From positions 992,001 through 1,056,000 of the forward strand of contig NZ_JARXVJ010000001.1 in NCBI RefSeq assembly GCF_029892445.1: DNA of 64,000 bases. Direction: 5' to 3'. The position numbers and the translations under genes were made by a program. The notes under the pieces were generated by a model. That model saw nothing but the letters and a program-made list of their open reading frames with translations. It made no database searches and had not been told where the DNA came from. Shown in pieces: positions 1 through 8,988 of this stretch (the stretch's first letter is position 1; every line of letters begins with the position of its first letter). The DNA is from Chryseobacterium sp. H1D6B (GTDB lineage: Bacteria > Bacteroidota > Bacteroidia > Flavobacteriales > Weeksellaceae).

Positions 1-1
1 T

Positions 2-679
2 GATGATCCAGCTATGATAGGCGGTTTAGCAACCCTTGACGGCCAAAAAGTGATGATCATAGGAACGCAGAAAGGAAGAACAACTAAAGAAAGACAATAC
101 AGAAGATTCGGTATGCCGAATCCTGAAGGATACAGAAAGGCTCTAAGGCTTATGAAGCTGGCGGAAAAATTCAATATCCCTATTGTGACTTTAGTGGATA
201 CACCAGGGGCATATCCAGGATTGGAAGCTGAAGAAAGAGGGCAGGGTGAAGCTATTGCAAGAAATATTTTTGAAATGGTACAGCTGAAAACTCCTATTTT
301 CACTTACATTATTGGTGAAGGAGCAAGTGGCGGTGCTTTAGGAATCGGTGTCGGCAACAAAGTATATATGCTTGAAAACACTTGGTACACAGTAATTGCA
401 CCTGAGAGCTGTTCTTCAATATTATGGAGAAATTGGGACCACAAGGAAGATGCGGCAAACGCGCTGAATCTTACCCCAAAAGATGCCTTAAGAGAGAAGT
501 TCATTGACGGCATTATTGAGGAACCTCTTGGCGGAGCACAATATGAGCCTGAAACCGCTTTTTTACATTTGAAAAATTCAATTTTACAAAATATTAAAGC
601 TTTTTCTAAATTCACAGGAAAAGAACTTGAAACCCAGAGACAGGAGAAATTCATTGCGATGGGACAGTTTAAAGGATAA
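2..679 (+). CDS. accA: Acetyl-CoA carboxylase carboxyltransferase subunit alpha (partial, 5' end outside window)
   Basis: This is the C-terminal part of the carboxyltransferase alpha subunit, which with AccD moves the carboxyl group from biotin to acetyl-CoA in the first step of fatty acid synthesis. The frame is open from base 2, so the internal ATG at 14 is not the true start. Visible family features are the glycine-rich [16 protein letters not shown] segment, the [11 protein letters not shown] stretch and the [13 protein letters not shown] motif near the acyl-CoA site. About 220 residues are present, so roughly the first third is missing. It is followed by a terminator and converges on the small secreted protein at 729-1445. 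Confidence 0.97.
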   Translation, partial: DDPAMIGGLATLDGQKVMIIGTQKGRTTKERQYRRFGMPNPEGYRKALRLMKLAEKFNIPIVTLVDTPGAYPGLEAEERGQGEAIARNIFEMVQLKTPIFTYIIGEGASGGALGIGVGNKVYMLENTWYTVIAPESCSSILWRNWDHKEDAANALNLTPKDALREKFIDGIIEEPLGGAQYEPETAFLHLKNSILQNIKAFSKFTGKELETQRQEKFIAMGQFKG

Positions 680-684
680 AAATA

Positions 685-718
685 AAAAAAGGTTAAGAGA
701 ATTTCTTAACCTTTTTTA
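685..718. terminator. Bidirectional terminator between accA and the convergent gene
   Basis: An 8-bp stem, GGTTAAGA pairing with TCTTAACC, is flanked by an A-run on the left and a T-run on the right. It can therefore end both accA and the minus-strand gene at 729-1445. Confidence 0.85.
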
Positions 719-728
719 TTTAACAATT

Positions 729-1445
729 TTAATCTTCTTGAACATTAAGCTCAATTTCAATATCTTTATTTATCTTTTTCAATGAAGAATATTTGGCATC
801 ACATACCATCGTTGTCAAAATATATTCTCCTTTATCGATCATAATATAATTCTGGCTTTTCGCAGGCACATCAAGATTGTAGTATTTTTTTCCGCTTATT
901 TTTACAATTAAATTACACTTGGATCTGTTTTTAATGTTAATGTACGCTTCTTTATCTGATGGATCATTATTAAACATATGAGTGAGCATCGCTGCGGTTT
1001 TTTTATTTTTTTCGCTCGGCTCAGCTTTTTCATTCGTTTTATTGACACTTGCAAAGCTAACATCTTTCTTGAGAGATGAAGCTATTTCAGATTTTGATGC
1101 AGTTGGTGTCATTGGCGTCTTAGATTTATTCAGTTCATTATTCCCAGTAATTTTAGCAACCTTTTCTTTGCTCATAGGCGTAATAGTAGGTTTAGCTTCT
1201 GGAGAATTATTGGCCATTATGATCTCCATTAGTTTTCTTTTGAAATACTCTTTCCTGACATGATCAGGATTCTGCTTTATAAACCCTGCAATTACTCTTG
1301 CTTCTTTGGAGTTTTCTGCATCTGTTTCCGTATATATGATTACTGTTTCTTTTTCTACGACAGCTTTAGATCTAGTCTTTTTCTTTTTTTGAGAAAAACC
1401 AAGTGTAAAAATGCACAGGAACAGGAGAAGGAATATTTTTTTCAT
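729..1445 (-). CDS. Secreted protein of a small paralogous family (DUF6759-like C-terminus)
   Basis: A 238-aa protein of unknown function. It has a signal peptide (MKKIFLLLFLCIFTLGFSQ), then a low-complexity Lys/Ser/Thr-rich linker. Its C-terminal ~100 residues share a pattern with the products of 16464-17243, 18022-18666 and 18698-19129: a short segment reading NNDPSDKEAYINIKN, then SKCNLIVKISG, then VPAKSQNYIMIDKGEY and a late Cys (MVCDAKY). I believe this C-terminal block is the Bacteroidota domain catalogued as DUF6759, but could not check. The two cysteines are conserved among the copies and could form a disulfide in the periplasm (inference). Confidence 0.75.
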   Translation of the reverse strand: MKKIFLLLFLCIFTLGFSQKKKKTRSKAVVEKETVIIYTETDAENSKEARVIAGFIKQNPDHVRKEYFKRKLMEIIMANNSPEAKPTITPMSKEKVAKITGNNELNKSKTPMTPTASKSEIASSLKKDVSFASVNKTNEKAEPSEKNKKTAAMLTHMFNNDPSDKEAYINIKNRSKCNLIVKISGKKYYNLDVPAKSQNYIMIDKGEYILTTMVCDAKYSSLKKINKDIEIELNVQED

Positions 1446-1520
1446 TAACTAAACATTAAAAAAATTATTAGATAAGCAAATAACGTAAAAAGTCATTTTT
1501 TAGTTTATCATTAAAATCAT

Positions 1521-1528
1521 TATCTTTG
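1521..1528 (+). promoter_or_regulatory. Promoter -7 box for tsf
   Basis: TATCTTTG matches the Bacteroidota TAnnTTTG consensus exactly and lies 55 bases before the tsf ATG. tsf is therefore likely transcribed alone rather than from an rpsB promoter. Confidence 0.6.
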
Positions 1529-1582
1529 CAGTGCTCAAAAATAAACTAAAAAACTAATCTTAAATAAAAAATAATAGATATT

Positions 1583-2407
1583 ATGTATACACCAGCGGCT
1601 GCAGACGTAGCAAAATTGAGAAACACAACAGGTGCAGGTATGATGGACTGCAAAAAAGCTCTAGTTGAAGCTGAAGGAGATTTCGAAAAAGCAATTGATA
1701 TCCTTAGAAAAAAAGGACAAAAAGTTGCGGCTAACAGAGCTGACAGAGAATCTAGTGAAGGAGCAGTTATTGCTAGAGTAAATGAAGATAACACTTTAGG
1801 TGCTATCATTTCTTTAAACTGTGAGACTGACTTCGTTGCTAAAAATGAAGCTTTCATTGAACTTGCTTATGAATTAGCTGAAATAGCTGTAGTTTCTGCA
1901 AACAAAGAAGAGCTTTTAGCTGCTGATTTCCACGGAATCACTGTTGCTGAAAAACTTATTGAACAGACAGGAGTTATCGGTGAAAAAATCGAAATTGGTG
2001 CTTTCGAGAGAATCGACGGGCCTTTCGTAGGAGCTTATATCCACGCTGGAAACAAAATTGCTGCTCTTACTTCTCTTTCTGCTAAAGTAGACGGAGCTAA
2101 CGAAGTTGCTAAATCTGTTTCTATGCAGATCGCAGCAATGAATCCAATTGCTTTAGACGAGACTATGGTTTCTCAAGAAACTATCGATAAAGAATTAGAA
2201 ATCGAAAGAGAACTTCTTACTAAAGAAGGAAAACCGGAAAACATTATCGACAATATCTTGAAAGGTAAAATGCAGAAATTCTACAAAGAAAATACTTTGG
2301 TTCACCAAGCTTTCATCAAGGATGGAAACCAAACTGTTGCTGATTATGTAAAATCTGTAAACGGAGATTTAAAAGTTACAGGATTTGCAAGAGTAAGCTT
2401 AACTTAA
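1583..2407 (+). CDS. tsf: Translation elongation factor Ts
   Basis: EF-Ts, the nucleotide exchange factor that recycles EF-Tu. It has the N-terminal UBA-like segment VAKLRNTTGAGMMDCKKAL with the TGAGMMDCK signature and the dimerisation-core motif NCETDFVAKN. The 274-aa length is normal for the family. The ATG at 1583 fits family N-termini (MYTPAAADVAKLR). In most bacteria tsf directly follows rpsB. Here rpsB is about 17 kb away on the opposite strand, and tsf has its own promoter and terminator. Confidence 0.97.
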   Translation: MYTPAAADVAKLRNTTGAGMMDCKKALVEAEGDFEKAIDILRKKGQKVAANRADRESSEGAVIARVNEDNTLGAIISLNCETDFVAKNEAFIELAYELAEIAVVSANKEELLAADFHGITVAEKLIEQTGVIGEKIEIGAFERIDGPFVGAYIHAGNKIAALTSLSAKVDGANEVAKSVSMQIAAMNPIALDETMVSQETIDKELEIERELLTKEGKPENIIDNILKGKMQKFYKENTLVHQAFIKDGNQTVADYVKSVNGDLKVTGFARVSLT

Positions 2408-2430
2408 TTCTTCTTTCAAAGTAATATATC

Positions 2431-2463
2431 AATCCCAATGAAAATTCATTGGGATTTTTTTTG
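2431..2463 (+). terminator. Rho-independent terminator of tsf
   Basis: A 12-bp stem, AATCCCAATGAA pairing with TTCATTGGGATT, is followed by a run of T. Confidence 0.9.
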
Positions 2464-2578
2464 GGATACCAAATTATGACTGTTAACTATATATGAAGTA
2501 ATCTTTAAATATTTTACAATATGAATACAAATAGAAAATCCATAGTTTTTTTTATGTAAAAATTTGACTATTAATGCT

Positions 2579-2586
2579 TACATTTG
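2579..2586 (+). promoter_or_regulatory. Promoter -7 box for the first IgGFc-like gene
   Basis: TACATTTG matches TAnnTTTG and lies 20 bases before the ATG at 2606. Confidence 0.55.
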
Positions 2587-2605
2587 CTGCCCCTTATAAT
2601 AAAGC

Positions 2606-5600
2606 ATGAAAAAATTTCTATCAATTATTTGCATTTTTCTTTGTTTATTAGTGAATGCCCAATTGGATACAGACCACTGGTTTGCACCCATGTCTGCAAA
2701 AGCAGGAACGAATAACCTTCAGAGTTACCAGGGGTATTTATATTTATCAACCAATGAAATAACTCCATTTGCTGTACAGATTTTCAATAATAATACCCTG
2801 TTCACTACAGTACAGGTAAGTAAAGGAAATCCAGTACAGGTAACAATTCCAACTAATTTTTTAGCAACAAACAACCAGTCTCAGCTTTTTACGCCCAATT
2901 CTATGGGAATGTATGTAAAAGGTGCTAAAAAATTCTTTGCAAATTATAGATTTTCCCTGCCCGACCACGCTGAAATCATTACTTCAAAAGGACTTGCAGG
3001 ACTTGGAACTACTTTTTATGCTGGGATGGCTCCAAATACGGGATCAGCTGCCCATATCAATTCAACAATAGGGGTAACCGCAACTGAAGACAATACTTCT
3101 GTCGTCATTTCAGGATATAATCCAAACGTTATTTTTTCAGATGGAACTTCAACTCCTACTAAGACCTTTACTCTTAACAGAGGACAGTCTTATATTGTAG
3201 ATGTTGTAAGCTCTACTTCCCAGAATAATTTAGCAGGATTAGTAGGTGCTAAAATTGTAGCAACAAAACCTATTTCCGTAACCAATGGAAATTTCAACGG
3301 TATTTATACTAATTTTAATTTCACCAACAATGACATATTGATGGACCAGGCTGTTCCAGTGGAAAGATTAGGGAAAGATTTTGTAGTTGTAAAAGGTAAC
3401 GGATCCGTTTCTTCCGGAATGGAAACCGCTCTTATCATCGCTACTGAAAACAATACTCAAATTTCCATCAACGGAAATACGACAGCAACAGTTCTTAATG
3501 CCGGCCAATATTATAGAGTTCCCAGCAACAGCTATATTAATCAAGGAAACGGCAATTATAACATGAGTATTTCCACCTCTAAAAATGTTTATGTTTATCA
3601 ATTATTAGCTGGTGTTTCCACAGGAAATGAATATCCTACGGGGGGTATGAACTTCATTCCGCCTTTAAGCTGTTTCATGCCTAATAAAATTGATGAGATC
3701 GGACTCATTAACAGAATCGGATCACAGACTTTCAATACAAGACTTAATATTATAACCCAGACAGGAGCTGTCGTAACTTTAAACGGCGGTGCAATTGCGG
3801 CTGCCAACGGACCTTACCCTGTAACCGGAAACCCGAACTGGGTAAGCTATTCTATTCCCAATATCGCAGGAAACATTACTGTAAATTCTACTAAATCTGT
3901 AACGGCAGGGATTGCAGCGGGAAGCGGTGCTGTAGGATACGGAGGCTATTTTGCAGGATTCTCTTCTGTTCCGGCTATTACAAAAACCGGTGACTGCTAT
4001 GCAGGAGTATTACTACAGGTAGACAATACTTATGATGCTTACCAATGGTACCTCAACGGAACTGCTATTCCCGGAGCAACTTCTTATTCTATAAATCCAG
4101 AACTATATGGAGCAGGAACTTATACCTGTCTGATCACAAAAAACAATTGTGAGTCCAGGCTGACTTCTGCTTATACTTATACTCTATGTCCGCCCATCAC
4201 AACTACAACGTATACCATCGGTTCTTGTAATACAAAAGTGATTTCACCTGCTTTTACAAGTTCAACACAGGCTATCGTTCCTGCTTTAACGAGTATTATT
4301 TCTCCTCCAACATCTGGAACAGCAACGGTAAACCCAACAACCGGCCAGATTACTTATACTCCAAATCCAGGACTTACAGTTGATACTACAGATACCTTTA
4401 TTTATTATATTCAAGGAAACGGAAATCCTTTTGCTTTTGAATATTTTAAAATCATTATCAATACCAATGTTCTGAAGGTCAACAATGCTGCTTTAACTTC
4501 TTGTACCAATACAAACGGAAACGGAACCTATAATTTAACAGCAGCTGTAGTAACTCCTGATACGGGAACTACAGTTACTTATTTTACAAATGCTAATTTA
4601 ACGGGACCAATAGCTACTCCCGCAGCTTACACAGGACCAGCAGGGACAATCTACGCGAATGTAACCTCCGCATTTGGATGTTCAAAAACAGCACTAATTA
4701 CTTTATCAACTAATGCATCCCCGAATATTAATACAAACAATTACAATGCTGAGCTTTGTGATGATAATTTTGACGGAATAATTAGTGTAAATTTTGCCAC
4801 TATTACGCCTCTGATCGTAACTAATCCAGCAAACTTCAATGTAAGATATTATTTAAGCCAGGCTGATGCAACTGCAGGAAATAATAATACCCTGCCTGCG
4901 AACTGGACCTATAATGCAAATACTACAGTATATGTAAGAGTGGATGCCGTTATCGGTGACTGCCCTTCAGTTTTTGGCCAGATTAATTTTAAAATTGGAA
5001 ATAAAATTGCGTTATTAACGAATAATGCAAACATGGATGTCTGTGATAATGATCTCAACGGTTCTCAAAATATTAATCTTAATGATTATAAAAATTTATT
5101 CACCGCTGACCCGAACGTAACAGTATCTTTTTATACAAATTTAGCCGATGCCCAAAACGGTACCAATGCAATGGGAACATCACAACTCATTACTGTATCA
5201 GGAGGTACTTTTTATATCAGATTCCAGAGCAATAATGCATGTCCCAACACAGGTGTTTTACATCTTTCTTTAAAAACTCCTAAAAAATCGGATAAACTGC
5301 GTGATCAAGTTATATGTTCTAATGAACATGTGGTTTTAGATGCCGGACCTGGATTTACATCTTACTTATGGAACACTGGAGCAACAACGCAATCAATTTC
5401 GGCTGGTGCTGGAGTATATTATGTAGATTTAGGTTTTAACGGCTGTGTATACCGCCAGACGGTAACTGTAACTACCGCTCAGGCTCCCGTCATTACAAGT
5501 ATCAATGTTACAGGTTCTAATGCTACGATTAATGTTTCAGGAGGTACGCCGCCGTACCGATATTCATTAAATGGAATTGACTATCAAAATTCTAATGTCT

Positions 5601-5962
5601 TCTTTGGATTAACAAGAGGAATCCATCAGGTTTATGTTTTAGGTGCCGATGGATGTATGCCTGTGGTGAAAGAGTTTTTAGTATTAAATCTGGTTAACGC
5701 AATTACTCCTAATGGAGACGGAATCAATGACGTTCTGAACTATTCTGATCTTAAGATAAAGCAGAACGTAAGTATTGAGGTAGCTGACAGATACGGCGCA
5801 CCTGTTTATAAGTCTTCTGACCGCAATTACGTCTGGGACGGAAAGACAGGCGGGAGAAATCTTCCTACAGGTACGTATTGGTATGTTATAAAATGGATAG
5901 AGCCTGATACAAAATTACCAGTTTCGTACTCAGGATGGATTTTAATCAAAAATCGTGAATAG
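2606..5962 (+). CDS. IgGFc-binding-like, type B T9SS-sorted surface/secreted protein (paralog 1)
   Basis: An 1118-aa exported protein. It has a signal peptide ending near LLVNAQ, then a LDTDHWFAPMS start shared by all four paralogs. The N-terminal ~440 residues have the pattern of the IgGFc_binding family, with repeated motifs EDNTSVVISGY, KPISVTNGNFNG, DILMDQAVPVERLG and ATENNTQISING. Immunoglobulin-like spacers follow, with paired Cys and modules of the CDDNFDGIISVNF type. The last ~85 residues (ITPNGDGINDV through a terminal NRE) are a CHU_C/type B T9SS sorting domain. It is probably displayed or released through T9SS. The ligand is unknown, and the family name does not establish IgG binding here. 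Confidence 0.9.
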   Translation: MKKFLSIICIFLCLLVNAQLDTDHWFAPMSAKAGTNNLQSYQGYLYLSTNEITPFAVQIFNNNTLFTTVQVSKGNPVQVTIPTNFLATNNQSQLFTPNSMGMYVKGAKKFFANYRFSLPDHAEIITSKGLAGLGTTFYAGMAPNTGSAAHINSTIGVTATEDNTSVVISGYNPNVIFSDGTSTPTKTFTLNRGQSYIVDVVSSTSQNNLAGLVGAKIVATKPISVTNGNFNGIYTNFNFTNNDILMDQAVPVERLGKDFVVVKGNGSVSSGMETALIIATENNTQISINGNTTATVLNAGQYYRVPSNSYINQGNGNYNMSISTSKNVYVYQLLAGVSTGNEYPTGGMNFIPPLSCFMPNKIDEIGLINRIGSQTFNTRLNIITQTGAVVTLNGGAIAAANGPYPVTGNPNWVSYSIPNIAGNITVNSTKSVTAGIAAGSGAVGYGGYFAGFSSVPAITKTGDCYAGVLLQVDNTYDAYQWYLNGTAIPGATSYSINPELYGAGTYTCLITKNNCESRLTSAYTYTLCPPITTTTYTIGSCNTKVISPAFTSSTQAIVPALTSIISPPTSGTATVNPTTGQITYTPNPGLTVDTTDTFIYYIQGNGNPFAFEYFKIIINTNVLKVNNAALTSCTNTNGNGTYNLTAAVVTPDTGTTVTYFTNANLTGPIATPAAYTGPAGTIYANVTSAFGCSKTALITLSTNASPNINTNNYNAELCDDNFDGIISVNFATITPLIVTNPANFNVRYYLSQADATAGNNNTLPANWTYNANTTVYVRVDAVIGDCPSVFGQINFKIGNKIALLTNNANMDVCDNDLNGSQNINLNDYKNLFTADPNVTVSFYTNLADAQNGTNAMGTSQLITVSGGTFYIRFQSNNACPNTGVLHLSLKTPKKSDKLRDQVICSNEHVVLDAGPGFTSYLWNTGATTQSISAGAGVYYVDLGFNGCVYRQTVTVTTAQAPVITSINVTGSNATINVSGGTPPYRYSLNGIDYQNSNVFFGLTRGIHQVYVLGADGCMPVVKEFLVLNLVNAITPNGDGINDVLNYSDLKIKQNVSIEVADRYGAPVYKSSDRNYVWDGKTGGRNLPTGTYWYVIKWIEPDTKLPVSYSGWILIKNRE

Positions 5963-6009
5963 TTTTTAACTTTTATTAATAATTATTAACAATATTTCAA
6001 ATATTATTT

Positions 6010-6017
6010 TAAATTTG
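6010..6017 (+). promoter_or_regulatory. Promoter -7 box for paralog 2
   Basis: TAAATTTG lies 22 bases before the ATG at 6040. The following leader (AAATCCTAATTCCA) recurs before paralog 3. Confidence 0.6.
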
Positions 6018-6039
6018 TAGAAATCCTAATTCCATTTTT

Positions 6040-8853
6040 ATGAAAAGATTTCTACTTACTTTAGTATTAGTTTTTTTTACAATTAATACGCTCTTTGCCC
6101 AAAGAGATACTGAACACTGGTTTGCTCCCTATTTTGATGATGCGGGGTCAATCACAACACAGGCTCTTTACTTTTCTACGGATTCTACAACGCCAATTCT
6201 TGTAACAATTTACAATAACAATGCGTCCATAGGAACTGTGACGGTAACTAAAGGTGCCCCCGTAACTTTTAATGTAGACTCCCAGTATATCATTACCAAA
6301 ACAGCTTCTCAAGCTTTTGTGCCTACTACAATGGGACTCTATACAAAAGCAGATAAACCGTACTATGTAAACCTGAGAGTATATTCAGTTTCGCATGGAG
6401 AGATTGTAACCTCGAAAGGAAAAGCCGGAATTGGGAAAAAATTCTATGCTGCGGCTACTCCCGTTACAGCGAATCAAACCATTTGTAACTTCACCACAGC
6501 AGTTTTAGCAACAGAAGACAATACCATTGTTACTGTTTCAGGATACAGCCCTACTGTTCAATTTACAAATAATCCAGGAGCAACTCCTCCGTCTGTAAGT
6601 TTTACGCTTAACAAAGGGCAGTCTTACATTCTTTCAGGCAAGGCTTCAAATGGAAATAATTCTGTTGGCTTTATCGGAGCTAAAATTGTTGCGGACAAAC
6701 CTGTATCTGTTACCAATGGTAATTCAAACGGACAATATGCTACCGCATTCGCTTCCGACGGATCTGATATATTGATGGACCAGTCTGTCCCTGTAGAAAG
6801 ACTAGGCAGTGAATTTGCCATCGTTAAAGGAAATGGTACTATTGGAAGAACAATGGAAGGAGCTGTAGTGATTGCTACAGAAAACAATACTCAGATATTT
6901 TTAAACGGTTCTACTACTCCTATCCAAACATTAAATGAAGGAGGATATTATCAAATATCTGAAACTAACTTTATTAATCAAGCAGGAAGCGGACATTATA
7001 ACATGCATATCCGAACTTCCCAAAATGTATACGTATATCAGACTTTAGCAGGCCAGGCAACAAGCAACGCGACCGGCGGCTACAATTATATTCCTCCGTT
7101 AAACTGTTTTCTGCCTAGAAAAATTGATGAAGTAGGAAAGATCAATGAATTCCCAGTTACTGGTACTACTAATGTAAAATTAAATATCCTTACTGAAACA
7201 GGTGCAGTAGTGACAGTGAACGGAGCACCATTAACTGCAACAAACGGTCCTTATCCAATCACAGGAACAACAGCCTGGGTTTCTTATTCAATAGAGGGGA
7301 TTACAGGAAATGTAACTGTAAATTCGACTAAAGCTGTTACTGCAGGAGTTTCCGGCGGATATGGTACAGCTGCAGGATTTGGAGGTTATTTTGCAGGATT
7401 CTCTGCAGTACCTGCCATCTCTAAAAAAACTGGAGACTGTGTACCGGGTATTGTTCTGGAAGTAGACGACAGCTTTGAAACATACCAGTGGTTCTTAAAC
7501 GGAACAGCTATTGCTGGTGCCACTTTAAATACTTACACCCCTGTAGCAGCAGGAAACTATACTGTAAAAGTAACAATGGGGACATGTCCGCCCGTTACTA
7601 CACCGATTTACAAAGTATTTATGTGTATTAAAAATACAACATCCAATTTAAATGCTTGTTCTACTAAGATTATTACCCCTACATTTACTTCATCTTCACA
7701 GACTCCGGTTCCAGGCTCTGTAACGATTACTACATTTCCTACTCAAGGTACTGCAACAGTAAATCCAAATGGTACAATCACTTATGTTCCAAATCCAGGA
7801 TATTACGGTCCAGATAAAATCATCTATAAATTCTGCGGCAATGCTACTGAATTTATCGACTGTGAGGAGGTAACACTAAACCTGACTGTAGTTCCTTTTA
7901 CAGTAACAGATAAAACAATAAAAGCTTGTCAGTACGACCAAGAAACTAAAGCTCATTTTGACCTAACAACAGCGAATGTCACCAGCTACACTCCTGTAAT
8001 AAAAAAATACTACCCTACACTGGCCGATCTCAATGTGGGTACTAATGAAATTACAACCCCTACAGATTATCTTTCAGCAGGAGGTTTCGTTTATGTAAAA
8101 GTAACCACTAATGAAGGATGTACTGCTAATGCAAAAATTGAATTAATAGCTCTTCCTATCAAAAAGTCTCCACTGCTTGTTGATCAAGACATTTGTATCG
8201 GAGACAGAATTAATTTAGATGCAGGTCCAGGATATCAAAGCTATGAGTGGAACACGGGTGCTACTACATCATCACTTCAAGGGGTAGGTGTTGGAGAATA
8301 CTGGGTTCTTCTTGGAAACAACGGATGTTTTATCAAACAGTTTGTAAGAATAAGAAAAGCACAGGATCCTGTAATTACTCAGATAGAAATTTCTAACAAT
8401 ACTGCGACCGTAATCATAAGCGGAGGAAAAGCTCCTTATAAATATGCAGTAGACGGAACAACTACTTGGCAGGATTCTAATGTATTTACAGATCTTACAC
8501 GAGGACAGCATACTTTCTATGTAAAAGACCAATACAACTGTACTCCTATCTCTGTTGAGGTTACTGTACCAAACCTTATCAATGCGATTACTCCAAACGG
8601 AGACAACATTAATGATTACATTGACTACAGCGAATTATCTTATAAAGACAACCTTACTTTCGTTATTTATGACAGATATGGTAATAAGATATTTACTGGT
8701 GATAAATTCAACAATTACAAATGGGACGGCAGACATTATGATAAAAAGCTCGTAACCGGAACTTATTGGTACCACATTAACTGGAATGAACCCAATAAAG
8801 AAAAGACTCCGATCAAATATACAGGCTGGATCTTAGTGAAAAACAGAGAATAA
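6040..8853 (+). CDS. IgGFc-binding-like, type B T9SS-sorted surface/secreted protein (paralog 2)
   Basis: A 937-aa protein with a signal peptide (ending LFAQ), then RDTEHWFAPYF. It has the same IgGFc-like N-terminal region as its neighbours (NGNSNGQYA, ILMDQSVPVERLGSEFA, TENNTQIFLNG) and a type B T9SS C-terminal domain (ITPNGDNINDY to NRE). It is about 180 residues shorter than paralogs 1 and 4 because it lacks the two CDDN-type spacer modules. Its first 20 residues are almost the same as those of paralog 3, so these two are the most recent duplicates. Spacing to paralog 1 is 77 bp and it has its own promoter and terminator. Confidence 0.9.
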   Translation: MKRFLLTLVLVFFTINTLFAQRDTEHWFAPYFDDAGSITTQALYFSTDSTTPILVTIYNNNASIGTVTVTKGAPVTFNVDSQYIITKTASQAFVPTTMGLYTKADKPYYVNLRVYSVSHGEIVTSKGKAGIGKKFYAAATPVTANQTICNFTTAVLATEDNTIVTVSGYSPTVQFTNNPGATPPSVSFTLNKGQSYILSGKASNGNNSVGFIGAKIVADKPVSVTNGNSNGQYATAFASDGSDILMDQSVPVERLGSEFAIVKGNGTIGRTMEGAVVIATENNTQIFLNGSTTPIQTLNEGGYYQISETNFINQAGSGHYNMHIRTSQNVYVYQTLAGQATSNATGGYNYIPPLNCFLPRKIDEVGKINEFPVTGTTNVKLNILTETGAVVTVNGAPLTATNGPYPITGTTAWVSYSIEGITGNVTVNSTKAVTAGVSGGYGTAAGFGGYFAGFSAVPAISKKTGDCVPGIVLEVDDSFETYQWFLNGTAIAGATLNTYTPVAAGNYTVKVTMGTCPPVTTPIYKVFMCIKNTTSNLNACSTKIITPTFTSSSQTPVPGSVTITTFPTQGTATVNPNGTITYVPNPGYYGPDKIIYKFCGNATEFIDCEEVTLNLTVVPFTVTDKTIKACQYDQETKAHFDLTTANVTSYTPVIKKYYPTLADLNVGTNEITTPTDYLSAGGFVYVKVTTNEGCTANAKIELIALPIKKSPLLVDQDICIGDRINLDAGPGYQSYEWNTGATTSSLQGVGVGEYWVLLGNNGCFIKQFVRIRKAQDPVITQIEISNNTATVIISGGKAPYKYAVDGTTTWQDSNVFTDLTRGQHTFYVKDQYNCTPISVEVTVPNLINAITPNGDNINDYIDYSELSYKDNLTFVIYDRYGNKIFTGDKFNNYKWDGRHYDKKLVTGTYWYHINWNEPNKEKTPIKYTGWILVKNRE

Positions 8854-8873
8854 TCTTTCAACCTAAATATTTT

Positions 8874-8903
8874 AAACCACGATTTTAAAATCGTGGTTTT
8901 TTT
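8874..8903 (+). terminator. Terminator of paralog 2
   Basis: A perfect palindrome (AAACCACGATTT with its complement) is followed by T7. A near-identical copy follows paralog 3. Confidence 0.9.
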
Positions 8904-8958
8904 ATTAGTTCAGCAACATTGTTTTAAAATTATTTTATATACATATTAAATATTCCAT

Positions 8959-8966
8959 TATTTTTG
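8959..8966 (+). promoter_or_regulatory. Promoter -7 box for paralog 3
   Basis: TATTTTTG lies 22 bases before the ATG at 8989, with the same AATCCTAATTCCA leader as paralog 2. Confidence 0.6.
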
Positions 8967-8988
8967 CAAAAATCCTAATTCCAGATAA